In this document: in pieces, positions 12,891 to 25,311 of the stretch
Layout of the letters: each line of letters opens with the position of its first letter
Numbering within the stretch: the first letter of the stretch is position 1
Origin: Morella rubra
Lineage: Eukaryota; Streptophyta; Magnoliopsida; Fagales; Myricaceae
NCBI GenBank assembly: GCA_003952965.2
Contig: CM025851.1
Location: forward strand, 5,953,495 to 6,017,494
Reading direction: 5' to 3'
DNA: 64,000 nt
The notes under the pieces: model-generated
What the model was told of the DNA's origin: nothing
The model's input: the letters and a program-made list of their open reading frames with translations, nothing else
Databases searched by the model: none
Position numbers and translations under genes: made by a program

Positions 12891-13052
12891 TTACCCCAAT
12901 ATTTTGGAGCACCAACATTTTCAACAAAATAAATAAATTTTAAAATTTTTAATTTTTATACGTATATATTTTATTTTTTACAAATTTTAATAAATTTTAA
13001 TAAAATAAAAATTTTAAAAATATTCTTTAAAATTTTCACAAACAAACACCGC
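12891..13052. mobile_element. Small MITE with gggtgtttgt inverted ends
   Basis: An AT-rich insert of about 160 bp has ends GGGGTGTTTGTT and, inverted, GCGGTGTTTGTT (11 of 12 match). It interrupts a sequence that is continuous in other units (gctaggcttacaattatacgag near 28905). The target duplication is 2-3 bp (TA or TWA), not resolved; the ends resemble PIF/Harbinger (Tourist) MITEs. A second copy is at 20177-20349 and a remnant at about 29040-29149. Confidence 0.6.
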
Positions 13053-13222
13053 TGTATACGAGATTAAACGGATACCACGGGACAGCGAGATTGAAAAGGA
13101 TAGGAAAAAAAAAAAAGGAAGGATGTTTAAATTTTGTTCCTTTTAATAGCACATGGTTGGGACCTCTGTTTTATAGAGAATACTCTAGAGAAGACAAAAA
13201 TCATCTCTTTCAGTTCTCTGTT

Positions 13223-13223
13223 G
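13223..13223. other. Unit fusion junction lacking a MYB gene
   Basis: MYB upstream sequence (tctctgttgga) joins leader sequence (ccagatggcggctaaatt) directly. The unit from 10680 to 13223 therefore has bL34 exon 2 and distal upstream DNA but no proximal promoter, MYB gene or tail. A few bases (gga/cca) near the join may be microhomology. Confidence 0.7.
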
Positions 13224-13663
13224 GACCAGATGGCGGCTAAATTAGCATTTTTTTTTTTTCTCTTTCGTGTTACGTTCTAGACATAATCCAGGAGTGTGAT
13301 TGAATCAGCAAATAGAGACAAGCGTTGCTTGACGCTGTGACCCTCTTGCAACAGATAGACATCGAGCCAGAATCACGATTACTGAACGAAACCTAAATTT
13401 AAAGGCAAGCAAACCACAAAGTTTAGCATTGACTAAAATCTTGGGAAACGAGATGAATAGGCCCAATAAGGGACACATATGTGCAGATAACAGAATCTGA
13501 AATTTTACACATTAAAGTTCCAAACAAGAAAAGTGGTCAAATGGAATTATATTTGAATGCCTTCTAGACCATTAAGGTGCACTAGGACACCATAAAAGAC
13601 AAAGTTCCTCTCCAATAAAGCGAGCTTCAGACTTGATTTCACCCGTAGCCGGGGGCAAAGATG

Positions 13664-14243
13664 CTAGGCTGTCATCCTTGACCGGCCTTTTGCTATTCTT
13701 CGAGCAATGACTCTCCTCCCACCCTTGGTCGCTTTGCTGTTCATTTGAAAATTTTAATTAGCCATCGTGCTAATCCTACCCGGTTATCTTCACAATCGTA
13801 TGGGGTACATAAAACAATCATAAAGCCACTTTAACACATGACAGAAGCCACATAATTGACCACGAAGTGCAGTATCCAAATAATACCCACCTTCACTAGC
13901 ATATATAGACGAGCATCTGAATCAGCTGATCTAAAAATAAAAATAACTGCATATGGAATACAAGCATAAAATGTGATGTGACACACTTAGTCCACAGACC
14001 TGTGCAGTTAAAAGCTACAACATTGGCTCGTGCAGTTTGCAAAACAATCTCATCTCATCACTCTATCATAATTATGTGTGGGAGATTTCTATGCTGAGTT
14101 TTTCCCGCCAAGGGGGGGAAGAGGGAGAAAGACAGAGAAGATGTACCGAGAAAAGAATCCATGATTCCTCTTATGCCGGATGGTGCTAGGCTGGAAAGTC
14201 CTTTTGGGAAACAGAAGCATTGGCTCATTTGAAGAAACATCTC
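13664..14243 (-). pseudogene. 5'-truncated mitochondrial bL34 copy 4
   Basis: Exon 3 (13664-13736) and exon 2 (14147-14243) are open, with conserved splice sites; exon 2 shows an Arg to His change (STIRHKRN). Exon 1 is absent. The 13370-15340 block containing it is nearly identical to 17051-19030, differing by a handful of one- or two-base indels. Confidence 0.83.
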
Positions 14244-15334
14244 CTGCAGAACAGAACAACTACCAGTTATGCACAACCCCAGAAAGAAGGGATACAAATG
14301 GAGAAGACCACTAACATCTTGACCCTATTGCAGAAAAGTCTAGCCAAATTGTAGGGAAACAGTCTAAATAACAGCTTCCATATTGCAACAATTACACCAT
14401 ATTCGAGTGATGCAGGCCATCTTTACAGGGTTTTCACAAAGAAAATTGAATCTGCATTCACTAGTAATGGAAGAAATTGTCTGAGGCAGAATGCTGACAA
14501 TTACAGTATACTAATAAATCACCTGTAGGCAAATGTGTCCCCCTATTAGAAATAAAATCCTGCAAAGGGACAGAGAACCTCCACCGGCAAGACAACTTCC
14601 CAACATTCCAGGACATATGCCCAGACATGCATTTCATCAACTACGCATACGAATCACAGTTCACAATCTGGTTGTATTTCACTCTGTTTCTCCATCACCA
14701 CCATGCTCCAACTCAGCATCTCAGTCAGCAAATAAGCACAGCCAGCATGTCATTCTACAGCAAGGCAGTGCGCACCAACACTTGGATACAAAGAACAATT
14801 CTGCTGCAGTTTGTTATAATATTTTTTGTTACTGTCATTTCTGTAATTATCTAGGAAGCAGTTATTCTTCGATTCTTGCGCAAGCTTGTATAAATTTATA
14901 AATTTACGTAAGTTCAATACACAAAAGAATTCACTCGTCCATTTCCTCTTCTTCTCCAAAATGCTAATGGTTGTAATATCAAAGGTACTCTACTGCACCT
15001 TGATATTTGAGAATATCATCACCTCAAATGTGCTAACCATATTTATATATATGGCTAGTTCAACATCTTCAAGTGTCGAGTTTAAAGGAATATCAACTGT
15101 TCCCAGTATATAATAACTACTGTCTACTAGCACAAAACCATGCAACAAGCAAAAGAGACCAACAGCTCTCACCATTGCAAGCTTTTGTTTGCCTGTAGAG
15201 ATTATGCACATTTATATACTCATGCGTGACCATTTTTTCAGTGCTTATGATAGTCTAAATGGCATACTTCCTAAGCAGGGTCTTAATAGATATTGGACCA
15301 AAGTTGGGCACAGCTGCCAGGATGTGATCCGAAA

Positions 15335-15480
15335 CCTTTATAATTGGGCACATTAAAACCGTTGTGTAACAAGCATGGATTACAGGGAGAAGATTAATTT
15401 ACCCTTTTGGTATCTAGCTAGTTCGTAGGCTAATTATTAACCACGGAAAAACAAAAGAAACCTTCCAGTCTAAAGATAGA
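15335..15480. other. Junction into MYB-2 promoter with dense small indels
   Basis: At 15335 (gatccgaaac/ctttataatt) bL34 intron sequence jumps to MYB-proximal upstream DNA, skipping about 2.8 kb present in the MYB-3 unit. The next about 140 bp differ from the other units mostly by single-base insertions in short runs (for example gggca for ggca). This is either a real deletion followed by decay or a poorly polished assembly join. Confidence 0.6.
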
Positions 15481-15765
15481 CTAGCGCTTGAATCCTGTTT
15501 TCCACATAAAGGACAAATTAAGGGCCAGGTAATTTCCCCAGTTCATCATGATCGGCTCGTCTCGTCTTTCTTAAATCCATCATTGTCGTCTTCAGAAAGT
15601 CCAAGCTAGACGGTGAACCGTCCACGTACGATCACATTTCATGCAAAACTAGTTTGCTGATCAAGAATCGTAGATATGTCCAAGTGGGACCTTTCAAACA
15701 CATTTGGACCCTACATGCATGTGTGACACGAGTCCAAGCAGTACGTATCCCTGGAGAGAGGAGGG

Positions 15766-15772
15766 TATAAAA
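15766..15772 (+). promoter_or_regulatory. TATA box of MYB-2
   Basis: TATAAAA 352 bp before the ATG, with the same flanks as in the other three copies. Confidence 0.65.
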
Positions 15773-16117
15773 CGAAGAAGCATTCATTATAAGCAATACA
15801 GCCTTACAGAGGATACTGCAAGTTTAGCCCTTCGCTACAAACCCTAACTGGGGACACCGCGGTACAGCTCATCATTAAATTCTTGGCCTCAGTGTACTCG
15901 AATTACTTCCATCTCACCACTATCTCTGCTCTCTTCTTTTTGACATTTTTCTTTTTTGGAACCTCTCCTACGGCTTAGTGCTAGCGCTGCCTTTCTCTAT
16001 TTTCCTTTTCTATCTCAAGTTCTTGATTTTATTAATTAACTCAATAATCAAATTCTCTCCTTGGTTTTCACATTGGCTGCACCAGTATTGCTGTTAGAAA
16101 GAGAGAACAAGAAGAGG

Positions 16118-16816
16118 ATGGGACATCAACCATGCGGCAACAAGCAGAAGGTGAAGAGGGGGCTATGGTCACGGGAAGAAGATAAGAAACTCATCAATTA
16201 CATTTCAACCTATGGCCATGGCTGCTGGAGATCGGTACCAAAACTTGCTGGTAACATTTGAATTACTCTCTCTTTCTCTCTCATGTTCATTTCAGTTGCC
16301 CTAGCTTTCATTATGTATATCTAAGCTTCCTCTAGATTGTAGGTAAACCCATCCGTCCGCCTCTATCTCTCAAATTTTCGTTGTTGATCTTGTTTTTCCT
16401 TTTTCCTCTTTCTCCTTTTGTTTTGATGATGCAGGCCTACAGAGATGTGGAAAGAGCTGCAGACAACGATGGATCAATTATCTCAGACCCGACATAAAAC
16501 GTGGAAGCTTCTCTCCCGAAGAAGCAGCACTCATAATTGAACTCCATAGCATTCTAGGGAACAGGTAGCCTTACACATCGTCTTCCTCCTCTCTTGAGAA
16601 CTTTTGTCATTGTCATCACCTTGAAGATGGATATTATCGACTATGACGCTTTTCATGTAAGAGGGAACATTTTTGGACAGGTGGACTCAGATAGCCAAGC
16701 ACCTACCAGGAAGAACAGATAATGAAGTGAAGAACTTTTGGAATTCAAGCATAAAGAAAAAGCTCATCTCTCAAGATGTTCCTCCTGCAATATTTCCTGA
16801 TATGCGCTATCATGGC
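16118..16816 (+). CDS. MYB-2: R2R3-MYB, MYB26 type, cut by assembly gap
   Basis: Exons 16118-16250, 16435-16564 and 16681 to the gap edge at 16816. The visible part holds the whole DNA-binding domain: R2 with Trp at residues 17, 37 and 57 and R3 with Phe70, Trp89 and Trp108, then the [14 protein letters not shown] linker. The C-terminal half is lost in the N run. The start is the MGHQPC ATG; a longer open frame upstream begins only with TTG. Exon 1 has the same unusual residues as MYB-3: WSREEDKK instead of WSPEEDEK, and CWRSVP instead of CWSSVP. Its near-identity with MYB-3 through both introns suggests a very recent duplication. Whether the full gene is open cannot be judged here. Confidence 0.8.
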
Positions 16817-17050
16817 NNNNNNNNNNNNNNNNNNNNNNNNNNNNNNNNNNNNNNNNNNNNNNNNNNNNNNNNNNNNNNNNNNNNNNNNNNNNNNNNNNNN
16901 NNNNNNNNNNNNNNNNNNNNNNNNNNNNNNNNNNNNNNNNNNNNNNNNNNNNNNNNNNNNNNNNNNNNNNNNNNNNNNNNNNNNNNNNNNNNNNNNNNNN
17001 NNNNNNNNNNNNNNNNNNNNNNNNNNNNNNNNNNNNNNNNNNNNNNNNNN
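16817..17050. other. Assembly gap (234 N)
   Basis: By comparison with MYB-1 (about 6607-8940), a complete unit would need about 2.3 kb between the two gap edges, covering the rest of exon 3, the 3' tail and the leader. The run of N is much shorter, so either the gap size is nominal or sequence is deleted or collapsed. Confidence 0.95.
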
Positions 17051-17355
17051 ACATCGAGCCAGAATCACGATTACTGAACGAAACCTAAATTTAAAGGCAA
17101 GCAAACCACAAAGTTTAGCATTGACTAAAATCTTGGGAAACGAGATGAATAGGCCCAATAAGGGACACATATGTGCAGATAACAGAATCTGAAATTTTAC
17201 ACATTAAAGTTCCAAACAAGAAAAGTGGTCAAATGGAATTATATTTGAATGCCTTCTAGACCATTAAGGTGCACTAGGACACCATAAAAGACAAAGTTCC
17301 TCTCCAATAAAGCGAGCTTCAGACTTGATTTCACCCGTAGCCGGGGGCAAAGATG

Positions 17356-17936
17356 CTAGGCTGTCATCCTTGACCGGCCTTTTGCTATTCTTCGAGCAAT
17401 GACTCTCCTCCCACCCTTGGTCGCTTTGCTGTTCATTTGAAAATTTTAATTAGCCATCGTGCTAATCCTACCCGGTTATCTTCACAATCGTATGGGGTAC
17501 ATAAAACAATCATAAAGCCACTTTAACACATGACAGAAGCCACATAATTGACCACGAAGTGCAGTATCCAAATAATACCCACCTTCACTAGCATATATAG
17601 ACGAGCATCTGAATCAGCTGATCTAAAAATAAAAATAACTGCATATGGAATACAAGCATAAAATGTGATGTGACACACTTAGTCCACAGACCTGTGCAGT
17701 TAAAAGCTACAACATTGGCTCGTGCAGTTTGCAAAACAATCTCATCTCATCACTCTATCATAATTATGTGTGGGAGATTTCTATGCTGAGTTTTTCGCCG
17801 CCAAGGGGGGGAAGAGGGAGAAAGACAGAGAAGATGTACCGAGAAAAGAATCCATGATTCCTCTTATGCCGGATGGTGCTAGGCTGGAAAGTCCTTTTGG
17901 GAAACAGAAGCATTGGCTCATTTGAAGAAACATCTC
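17356..17936 (-). pseudogene. 5'-truncated mitochondrial bL34 copy 5
   Basis: Exon 3 (17356-17428) and exon 2 (17840-17936) are open with normal splice sites. They have the same Arg to His change as copy 4 and lack exon 1. This block is continuous through intron 1 to the junction with MYB upstream DNA near 19640. Confidence 0.83.
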
Positions 17937-19639
17937 CTGCAGAACAGAACAACTACCAGTTATGCACAACCCCAGAAAGAAGGGATACAAATGGAGAAGA
18001 CCACTAACATCTTGACCCTATTGCAGAAAAGTCTAGCCAAATTGTAGGGAAACACCTCTAAATAACAGCTTCCATATTGCAACAATTACACCATATTCGA
18101 GTGATGCAGGCCATCTTTACAGGGTTTTCACAAAGAAAATTGAATCTGCATTCACTAGTAATGGAAGAAATTGTCTGAGGCAGAATGCTGACAATTACAG
18201 TATACTAATAAATCACCTGTAGGCAAATGTGTCCCCCTATTAGAAATAAAATCCTGCAAAGGGACAGAGAACCTCCACCGGCAAGACAACTTCCCAACAT
18301 TCCAGGACATATGCCCAGACATGCATTTCATCAACTACGCATACGAATCACAGTTCACAATCTGGTTGTATTTCACTCTGTTTCTCCATCACCACCATGC
18401 TCCAACTCAGCATCTCAGTCAGCAAATAAGCACAGCCAGCATGTCATTCTACAGCAAGGCAGTGCGCACCAACACTTGGATACAAAGAACAATTCTGCTG
18501 CAGTTTGTTATAATATTTTTTGTTACTGTCATTTCTGTAATTATCTAGGAAGCAGTTATTCTTCGATTCTTGCGCAAGCTTGTATAAATTTATAAATTTA
18601 CGTAAGTTCAATACACAAAAGAATTCACTCGTCCATTTCCTCTTCTTCTCCAAAATGCTAATGGTTGTAATATCAAAGGTACTCTACTGCACCTTGATAT
18701 TTGAGAATATCATCACCTCAAAATGTGCTAACCATATTTATATATATGGCTAGTTCAACATCTTCAAGTGTCGAGTTTAAAGGAATATCAACTGTTCCCA
18801 GTATATAATAACTACTGTCTACTAGCACAAAACCATGCAACAAGCAAAAGAGACCAACAGCTCTCACCATTGCAAGCTTTTGTTTGCCTGTAGAGATTAT
18901 GCACATTTATATACTCATGCGTGACCATTTTTTCAGTGCTTATGATAGTCTAAATGGCATACTTCCTAAGCAGGGTCTTAATAGATATTGGACCAAAGTT
19001 GGGCACAGCTGCCAGGATGTGATCCGAAACTGACACCATGAGTCCATGACTCTTTTGTTTTTTGGCCAACTCACCTATGTTTCTGATCAGAAATCCAAAC
19101 AAAAGTTTAGAAAAACAAATAACATCAATGCTCTTAAAGAAAGAGGGAAATTTTACAAAAAAAATAACAAAACGGTTTTAGGAGAAGACACTCTGATTTG
19201 AGCACCAAAGAAAAGAATGCTATTGCATACTCGTAATTTTGTCTGAAACAATCACAAGCTCATCAGAAGCCAATATTATCACACCCATCCGTTTTCCAGT
19301 CATGAACAGAAATGAGAAGGTTATTTTAAGGACCGTAATGGTAAATAAAAGTCAAGAGATTCTGATAAGGATAAAGGCAAACAAGAAATTAGAGGATCAT
19401 CATTTGCTATCACGATTTATCCATCATAACTATTTACTAGAAAGAAAAGATATAAAACACAATGCGCGTTTCTAAAAGTACTAATCTTGGGTAAAGCACG
19501 TCCCTGATAAGACAAAAGCTCAAAATAGTGTATGACCCCCCAATCCAAGTGATCAAAAAAACCCACGCCACACCACCCCAATCCTCTTCTCCCCACCAAA
19601 ACAACCCAAAAAAAAAAAAGAGGAATCAAAAGCGCACAA

Positions 19640-22290
19640 TCATCAAAGTTAGCAAATGGTCGTTTTCATTCCCAATTATTGTGATGGAATCAGTCCTTAA
19701 CACGATGCTTTTCACACTAAAGCAGCTTGTTTTGCTCAATATTTCTCAATTCGTATTCATCAAAAATATTTTTCAATTCGGAAGCAATATATATAGGGTT
19801 TGAGCATATATACAGATAAATCTAATGAAACCAAAGAGAAAACCAGCCACAACGTACCTTTGACAAAATTTTCTTCTTAGAGAGCAGTTGAGACACGTTA
19901 ATGGAGTTATTGATCCTTGAAAGAACTTATAAATTTGTGGTATATTTCTCGTTGGGCTTAGATTCACAACAAAGGGGATCGATCGAGCAATGTCGATCGC
20001 CTCCCTCGGTAATTCAACATCCGTAGTGGTCCTTTTCGATTTTTCTTCCCAGCTTCCAGCGATTGGAAATTTTCAGAGAGCAGGAAGAAAAGACAAAATG
20101 TTACCCCTGTTGTTGTTGGTGCCGAGTATGATCAACGATGGAAAACGTGACAGATGCAGAGCTAGGCTTACGATTAGGGGTGTTTGTTACCCCAATATTT
20201 TGGAGCACCAACATTTTCAACAATAAATAAATTTACAATTTTAATTTTTATACGTAATATTTTATTTTTACAAATTTTAAATTAAATTTTAATAAAATAA
20301 AAAAATTTAAAAAATATTCTTTAAATTTTCAACCACAAACAAACACCGCTGTATACGAGATTAAACGGATACCACGGGACAGCGAGATTGAAAAGGATAG
20401 AAAAAAAAAAAAAAAAGAAAGGGATGAATCTAATTTGTTCCTATTTAATTAGCACATGGTTGGGACCTTCTGTTTTATAGAGAATACTCTAGAGAAGACA
20501 AAAAATCATCTCTTTTGACAGAAGATTCTCTGGTTGGACCCACGAAAAAAAAAAAACCCGCGTGGTATTTTTTTGACGAAAGTTAGGCCACTTTTTTTTC
20601 TACTTTTTCTTTGGCTAATATCTCTATTTCATCTTGATTATCATTCCTCTAATCCTGATTGTAACCAGTCACTACAAATGCTTCCAAATCAATCAATTCA
20701 TGTAGAGTAGCAAAATTAGAACCGTTAAATGAATGTGTAGCTATAACATCGCATTTTTCCCCTATAGAAGTAGCTATCACGCATTTATGTGATCATTAAT
20801 AATTAGAGATTTTTGGTCAACATATCTATCATTGTCTATCTTACTTTCTCGTCATCTTAATGATCACGAAAGACCTTATAGCAGAGAAATAAATTTGATT
20901 CATGTCAACAATGTCGAAGATGATGATTATTACATTATCATTTAGATCTATTACAAATTTAAGACGAGTTGGAAAGAGTTTTCAGCTAATTTCACCAATT
21001 TTTTTAACTCTTTCCTCTGTGGAAATATAATTAATATGTTTGTTTTCCTTCTTTTAAAAGCTATATATATAAATGCGTTTGATTTAATCATATCAGACTT
21101 TTTTGCACTGTTTTTAATCTGATGATCTTTATAAGTCATTGGAAATCAAATATAGTCATTGATCATGACCATGTGCATTGATCGTTTCGCTCTATAATAC
21201 TCCCCAATGACTGGTTGCCGCCTGCATGCTTTCCTTATGAAAATTCTGGGAGAAAAGGAAGTACGGCATATTTTTTATTTTTATTTTTTCATTTTTTGTT
21301 CTCCATAGATGTGTGTTCTGAGTGGTACGTAAATAACGCTTGAGGTAGAAGTAATTATTTGCTTAATTCAAACAAGTCCATAAAAACCATTTAAAATGAA
21401 GTACATTCCACCGATCAATGATCCCAAATGTTCTCAAATTCCAGGTTGTTCATTTTCAAGAGTACTAGTGGATAAAGGAGAGACGTTTTACAAACCATAT
21501 ATTCCCTTTCTTTCTTTTACCGTACCCATGACTTTGGAATGCCGGGCGGGGAAAGCACCTTCGCCTGATAGGATCGATATCACGAGCACCAATCAGTACT
21601 ACTGGAAGCATATGTATTTGTATACATCAAATCAAGATCATGATCTGTCGGTCAGAATATTAATAAAAGGTGAGGAGAGGGTTGTGATTTCATATCTCAT
21701 GTCATGATCTTGGAGGACCATGCACTTTGTTGAAAAGAATATGCTGATCGAAAGTGGAGGAGTAATTTCCACCTTCTCCGACACCGTTATATATATCATG
21801 TTCTTCGTCTAATATATATATTTCATATCCTGCCGCCATGCGTACTTGATGTATTGGGGCAGCCATGCATTTGTATACCCTTAATAATTGGCACATTAAA
21901 ACCTTGTGTAACAAGCATGATCACAGAGAAGATATTTACCCTTTGTATCTAGCTAGCTTCGAGCTAATTATTACCCGAAAAAACAAAAGAAACCTTCCGA
22001 GTCTAAAGATTAGAGCTAGCGCTCGAATCCTGTTTTCCACATAAAGGACAAAGGGCCAGGTAATTTTCCCCAGTTCATCAATGTCCAATCAAGTTCGAAT
22101 ATTAAACCGCCAGTACTTCGCTGCAATTACAGCAGATCATGATCGGCTCGGCTCGTCTTTCATAGTTTCATTAAATCCATCAATGTCGTCCTCAGAAAGT
22201 CCAAGTGGGACCTGTCAATTAACACATGTGGACCACTACCCTACATGCATGTGTGACACGAGTCCAAGCCAGTACGTATCCCTGGAGAGT
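19640..22290. other. Distal upstream region of MYB-3, no gene seen
   Basis: Same block as 3140-5550 plus the MITE at 20177-20349. The last part, about 22075-22390, is a version shared base for base with the MYB-4 unit (31365-31680) but different from the MYB-1 and MYB-2 units. Confidence 0.6.
20177..20349. mobile_element. Small MITE, second copy
   Basis: Same insertion site and ends as the MITE at 12891-13052, so it was carried along by duplication rather than inserted anew. Absent from the MYB-1 unit at the equivalent point near 3630. Confidence 0.6.
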
Positions 22291-22296
22291 GGAGGG

Positions 22297-22303
22297 TATA
22301 AAA
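22297..22303 (+). promoter_or_regulatory. TATA box of MYB-3
   Basis: TATAAAA 357 bp before the ATG, in the same context as the other copies. Confidence 0.65.
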
Positions 22304-22653
22304 CGAAGAAGCATCTATTATAAGCAATACAGCTCCTACAGAGGATACTGCAAGTTTTAGCCCTTTGCTACAAAAGCTAACTGGGCCACCGCGGTACAGC
22401 TCCATCATTAAATTCTTGGCCTCAGTGTACTCGAATTACTTCCATCTCACCACTATCTCTGCTCTCTTCTTTTTGACATTTTTCCTTTTTGGAACCTCTT
22501 CTACGGCTTAGAGCTAGCGCTACCTTTCTCTATTTTCCTTTTCTCTCTCAAGTACTCGTTGATTTTATTAATTAACTAAATAATCAAATTCTCTCCTTGG
22601 TTTTCACATTGGCTGCACCAGTATTGCTGTTAGAAAGAGAGAACAAGAAGAGG

Positions 22654-24009
22654 ATGGGACATCAACCATGCGGCAACAAGCAGAAGGTGAAGAGGGGGCT
22701 ATGGTCACGGGAAGAAGATAAGAAACTCATCAATTACATTTCAACCTATGGCCATGGCTGCTGGAGATCGGTACCAAAACTTGCTGGTAACATTTGAATT
22801 ACTCTCTCTTTCTCTCTCATGTTCATTTCAGTTGCCCTAGCTTTCATTATGTATATCTAAGCTTCCTCTAGATTGTAGGTAAACCCATCCGTCCGCCTCT
22901 ATCTCTCAAATTTTCGTTGTTGATCTTGTTTTTCCTTTTTCCTCTTTCTCCTTTTGTTTTGATGATGCAGGCCTACAGAGATGTGGAAAGAGCTGCAGAC
23001 AACGATGGATCAATTATCTCAGACCCGACATAAAACGTGGAAGCTTCTCTCCCGAAGAAGCAGCACTCATAATTGAACTCCATAGCATTCTAGGGAACAG
23101 GTAGCCTTACACATCGTCTTCCTCCTCTCTTGAGAACTTTTGTCATTGTCATCACCTTGAAGATGGATATTATCGACTATGACGCTTTTCATGTAAGAGG
23201 GAACATTTTTGGACAGGTGGACTCAGATAGCCAAGCACCTACCAGGAAGAACAGATAATGAAGTGAAGAACTTTTGGAATTCAAGCATAAAGAAAAACCT
23301 CATCTCTCAAGATGTTCCTCCTGCAATATTTCCTGATATGCGCTATCATGGCAATTCTGAAGAAGGTTTCTTCTCTTTCAATGCAAACCCTAATTGGATT
23401 CTAAGCTCTCAACAGGACCAGCTATACCTTCCCACTCCCACTCCTGCGTTACAAGTCTTTGATCATGGCGACCTCAAATTAGAGAACAGAAATTTCGTTG
23501 CCAACTCTGTCCATTTTCCTCCCCCAACGGCACAACCGTCCAATTCTTCTTCTTATGGCCCCCAGTGGTCATTAGACTATCAAACCCATCAACCTGATTC
23601 CAATCAAGAACATCACAATTTCGGCACAGTAGCAGCTACGCATTTTCTCGCGGATAAACTTATCGATCCAAGTATTACAGCACTACATTATGAGGATCCA
23701 CAGACGGTGCCTCCGATGCCAAAACTTTGTCATGAGATCCTCAGTGCTAATGGTTGTAGCATGACATATTCATCTGCCTCACAAGATCATCATGAAGTAC
23801 TTGACCCACTTGTTAGACTTCCATGTTTTCCTTCTGCTTCCAATTATCCGCTTGATCCACAAGTGCAAAACAATCAATTGGAGTACATCATGTCATCCCT
23901 GACATCATCGTCTTCTTCATCAGCATCATCATTGTCACCTTTATCAAGCGGTCAATTTGTCACAGTCCCGTGTACTCTTCCTTCGAGCTGGGAGCCAAAG
24001 ACATGGTAG
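22654..24009 (+). CDS. MYB-3: complete R2R3-MYB transcription factor, MYB26 type
   Basis: Exons 22654-22786, 22971-23100 and 23217-24009 (133, 130 and 793 bp) give an open frame of 351 codons; the two intron positions are those typical of R2R3-MYB genes. R2 and R3 repeats fill residues about 14-112, with Trp17, 37, 57, 89 and 108. The C-terminal half is rich in Ser, Gln and Pro and ends with a Ser run and SSGQFVTVP, like the tail of Arabidopsis MYB26. MYB26 acts in anther endothecium wall thickening, so a role in anther dehiscence is the likely inference. Odd points are WSREEDKK (usual WSPEEDEK), CWRSV, Cys to Gly after the MGH start, and CRQRW where R2R3 factors have CRLRW. The upstream ATG-less extension starting at TTG was not used. 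Confidence 0.85.
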
Positions 24010-25237
24010 TTCATTCGAGTTTGGTACTGCATATTCATGGACCTATAATTGATCCAATGTATTTTTACTTGTTGGAATTTGCACAGACATACTTTCATGG
24101 GAAAACGTAAATGTTTGCAGTTCAAGGTGATCAGTAATGTTATGCCATATACGTTTGTCAACTCAAAACATATTTTCATGAGATGAATGATTTCGTGATG
24201 AAGTACTAGCTACTGGCGCTGATCTCTGTCTGTAGATCAATTATTTTCTGCTTTATATTGCACGTCTGGTTTCATTTATTATTTTCAGTTTCCAACTGAG
24301 GGCACTTTCTTTCTCTCTATGTAATGATTTGTGGATGAGGACTCAAAAAGACATTCAGATACTCCGCAGTCAACGCATGTAGGACTTTTACGCCACAAAG
24401 CTCTTAGGATGGAGTGATACACTCATAGTTGACCGTACTTGCCGCGGCTAGCAGTGGCCGAGTCAGAATTTTTTTCTTAGGGAACGAAAAAAAATGATGA
24501 TGAATTTTCAAACAGTATATGAAAAGAATGTAATTCAATTTCTATCTATTAAAGTTGTACAGAGAGCTCAGTTTTGTTAATCACAATTATAGGAGACAAA
24601 TTATAGGGAGCTCTGACTCATAAACAAAATTTTTATTATTATATCAATATCATAATATAGAGGATGATAGAAATTAACTAAAAATTGGATGTTATATTAG
24701 CAATTATGACTTTTGATCAGCACATAAATATATAGGTATTAATTTAAAAGATATAACACTTTTATTGAGCTTGAATATTTTATTTTCTGTTTGTTACCTT
24801 TCAAAATTTGGCTTTATTCCTTTTTTCAGGATCAAATTTTGGTTTTAATTGGAAAAAAAACAAACAAAACATAAGTACAGTCCTTCCCTTTAGAATGGTT
24901 GGAGTCACGAAGACCCCAAACAGACACTTTGTAGAAGAAGTTAAAAAGTAAGATAATATTTTATTTATTTATTAATTTTTTACTTGGAACAAATTCAATC
25001 AAGAATGTAAATGTTTAGTAAAAATTTTACTTTTGGGGGTGGAAATGTAAATTACTTAGAAACTTTTTCATTTCTGAGAACTTTGTCGCGCCCCCCACCA
25101 CCAAAAAAAAAAAAAAAACACCAAAGCCCCAAAAATTAAGAAAAATTCTAAAAATTATTCTTTTTAACTTTGACCCCTAAAAAATTACTGTCTTTTCAAT
25201 TTGGCCCCTCCAAAAATAAGATCCTCGCTTCGCCCTG
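24010..25237. repeat. 3' tail of MYB-3 unit with possible hAT-like element (24452-25237)
   Basis: Non-coding. It has the same terminal blocks as 7708-8636. It carries an internal stretch (about 24510-24660) that is also in the MYB-4 tail but missing from the MYB-1 tail. Confidence 0.35.
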
Positions 25238-25311
25238 CAGTCCAGTGGATAAAAGGACTAAGAATTTGGAGGCATGGGTTAAATGGGCAGGATGCTACCC
25301 ATCTAACTAGT

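Noticed and set aside
22081-22323. 80-codon open frame (SNQVRILNRQYF) just before MYB-3, identical at 31371
   Set aside because: It overlaps the TATA box region and exists only in the two units that share this promoter version; identity reflects recent exchange, not coding constraint.
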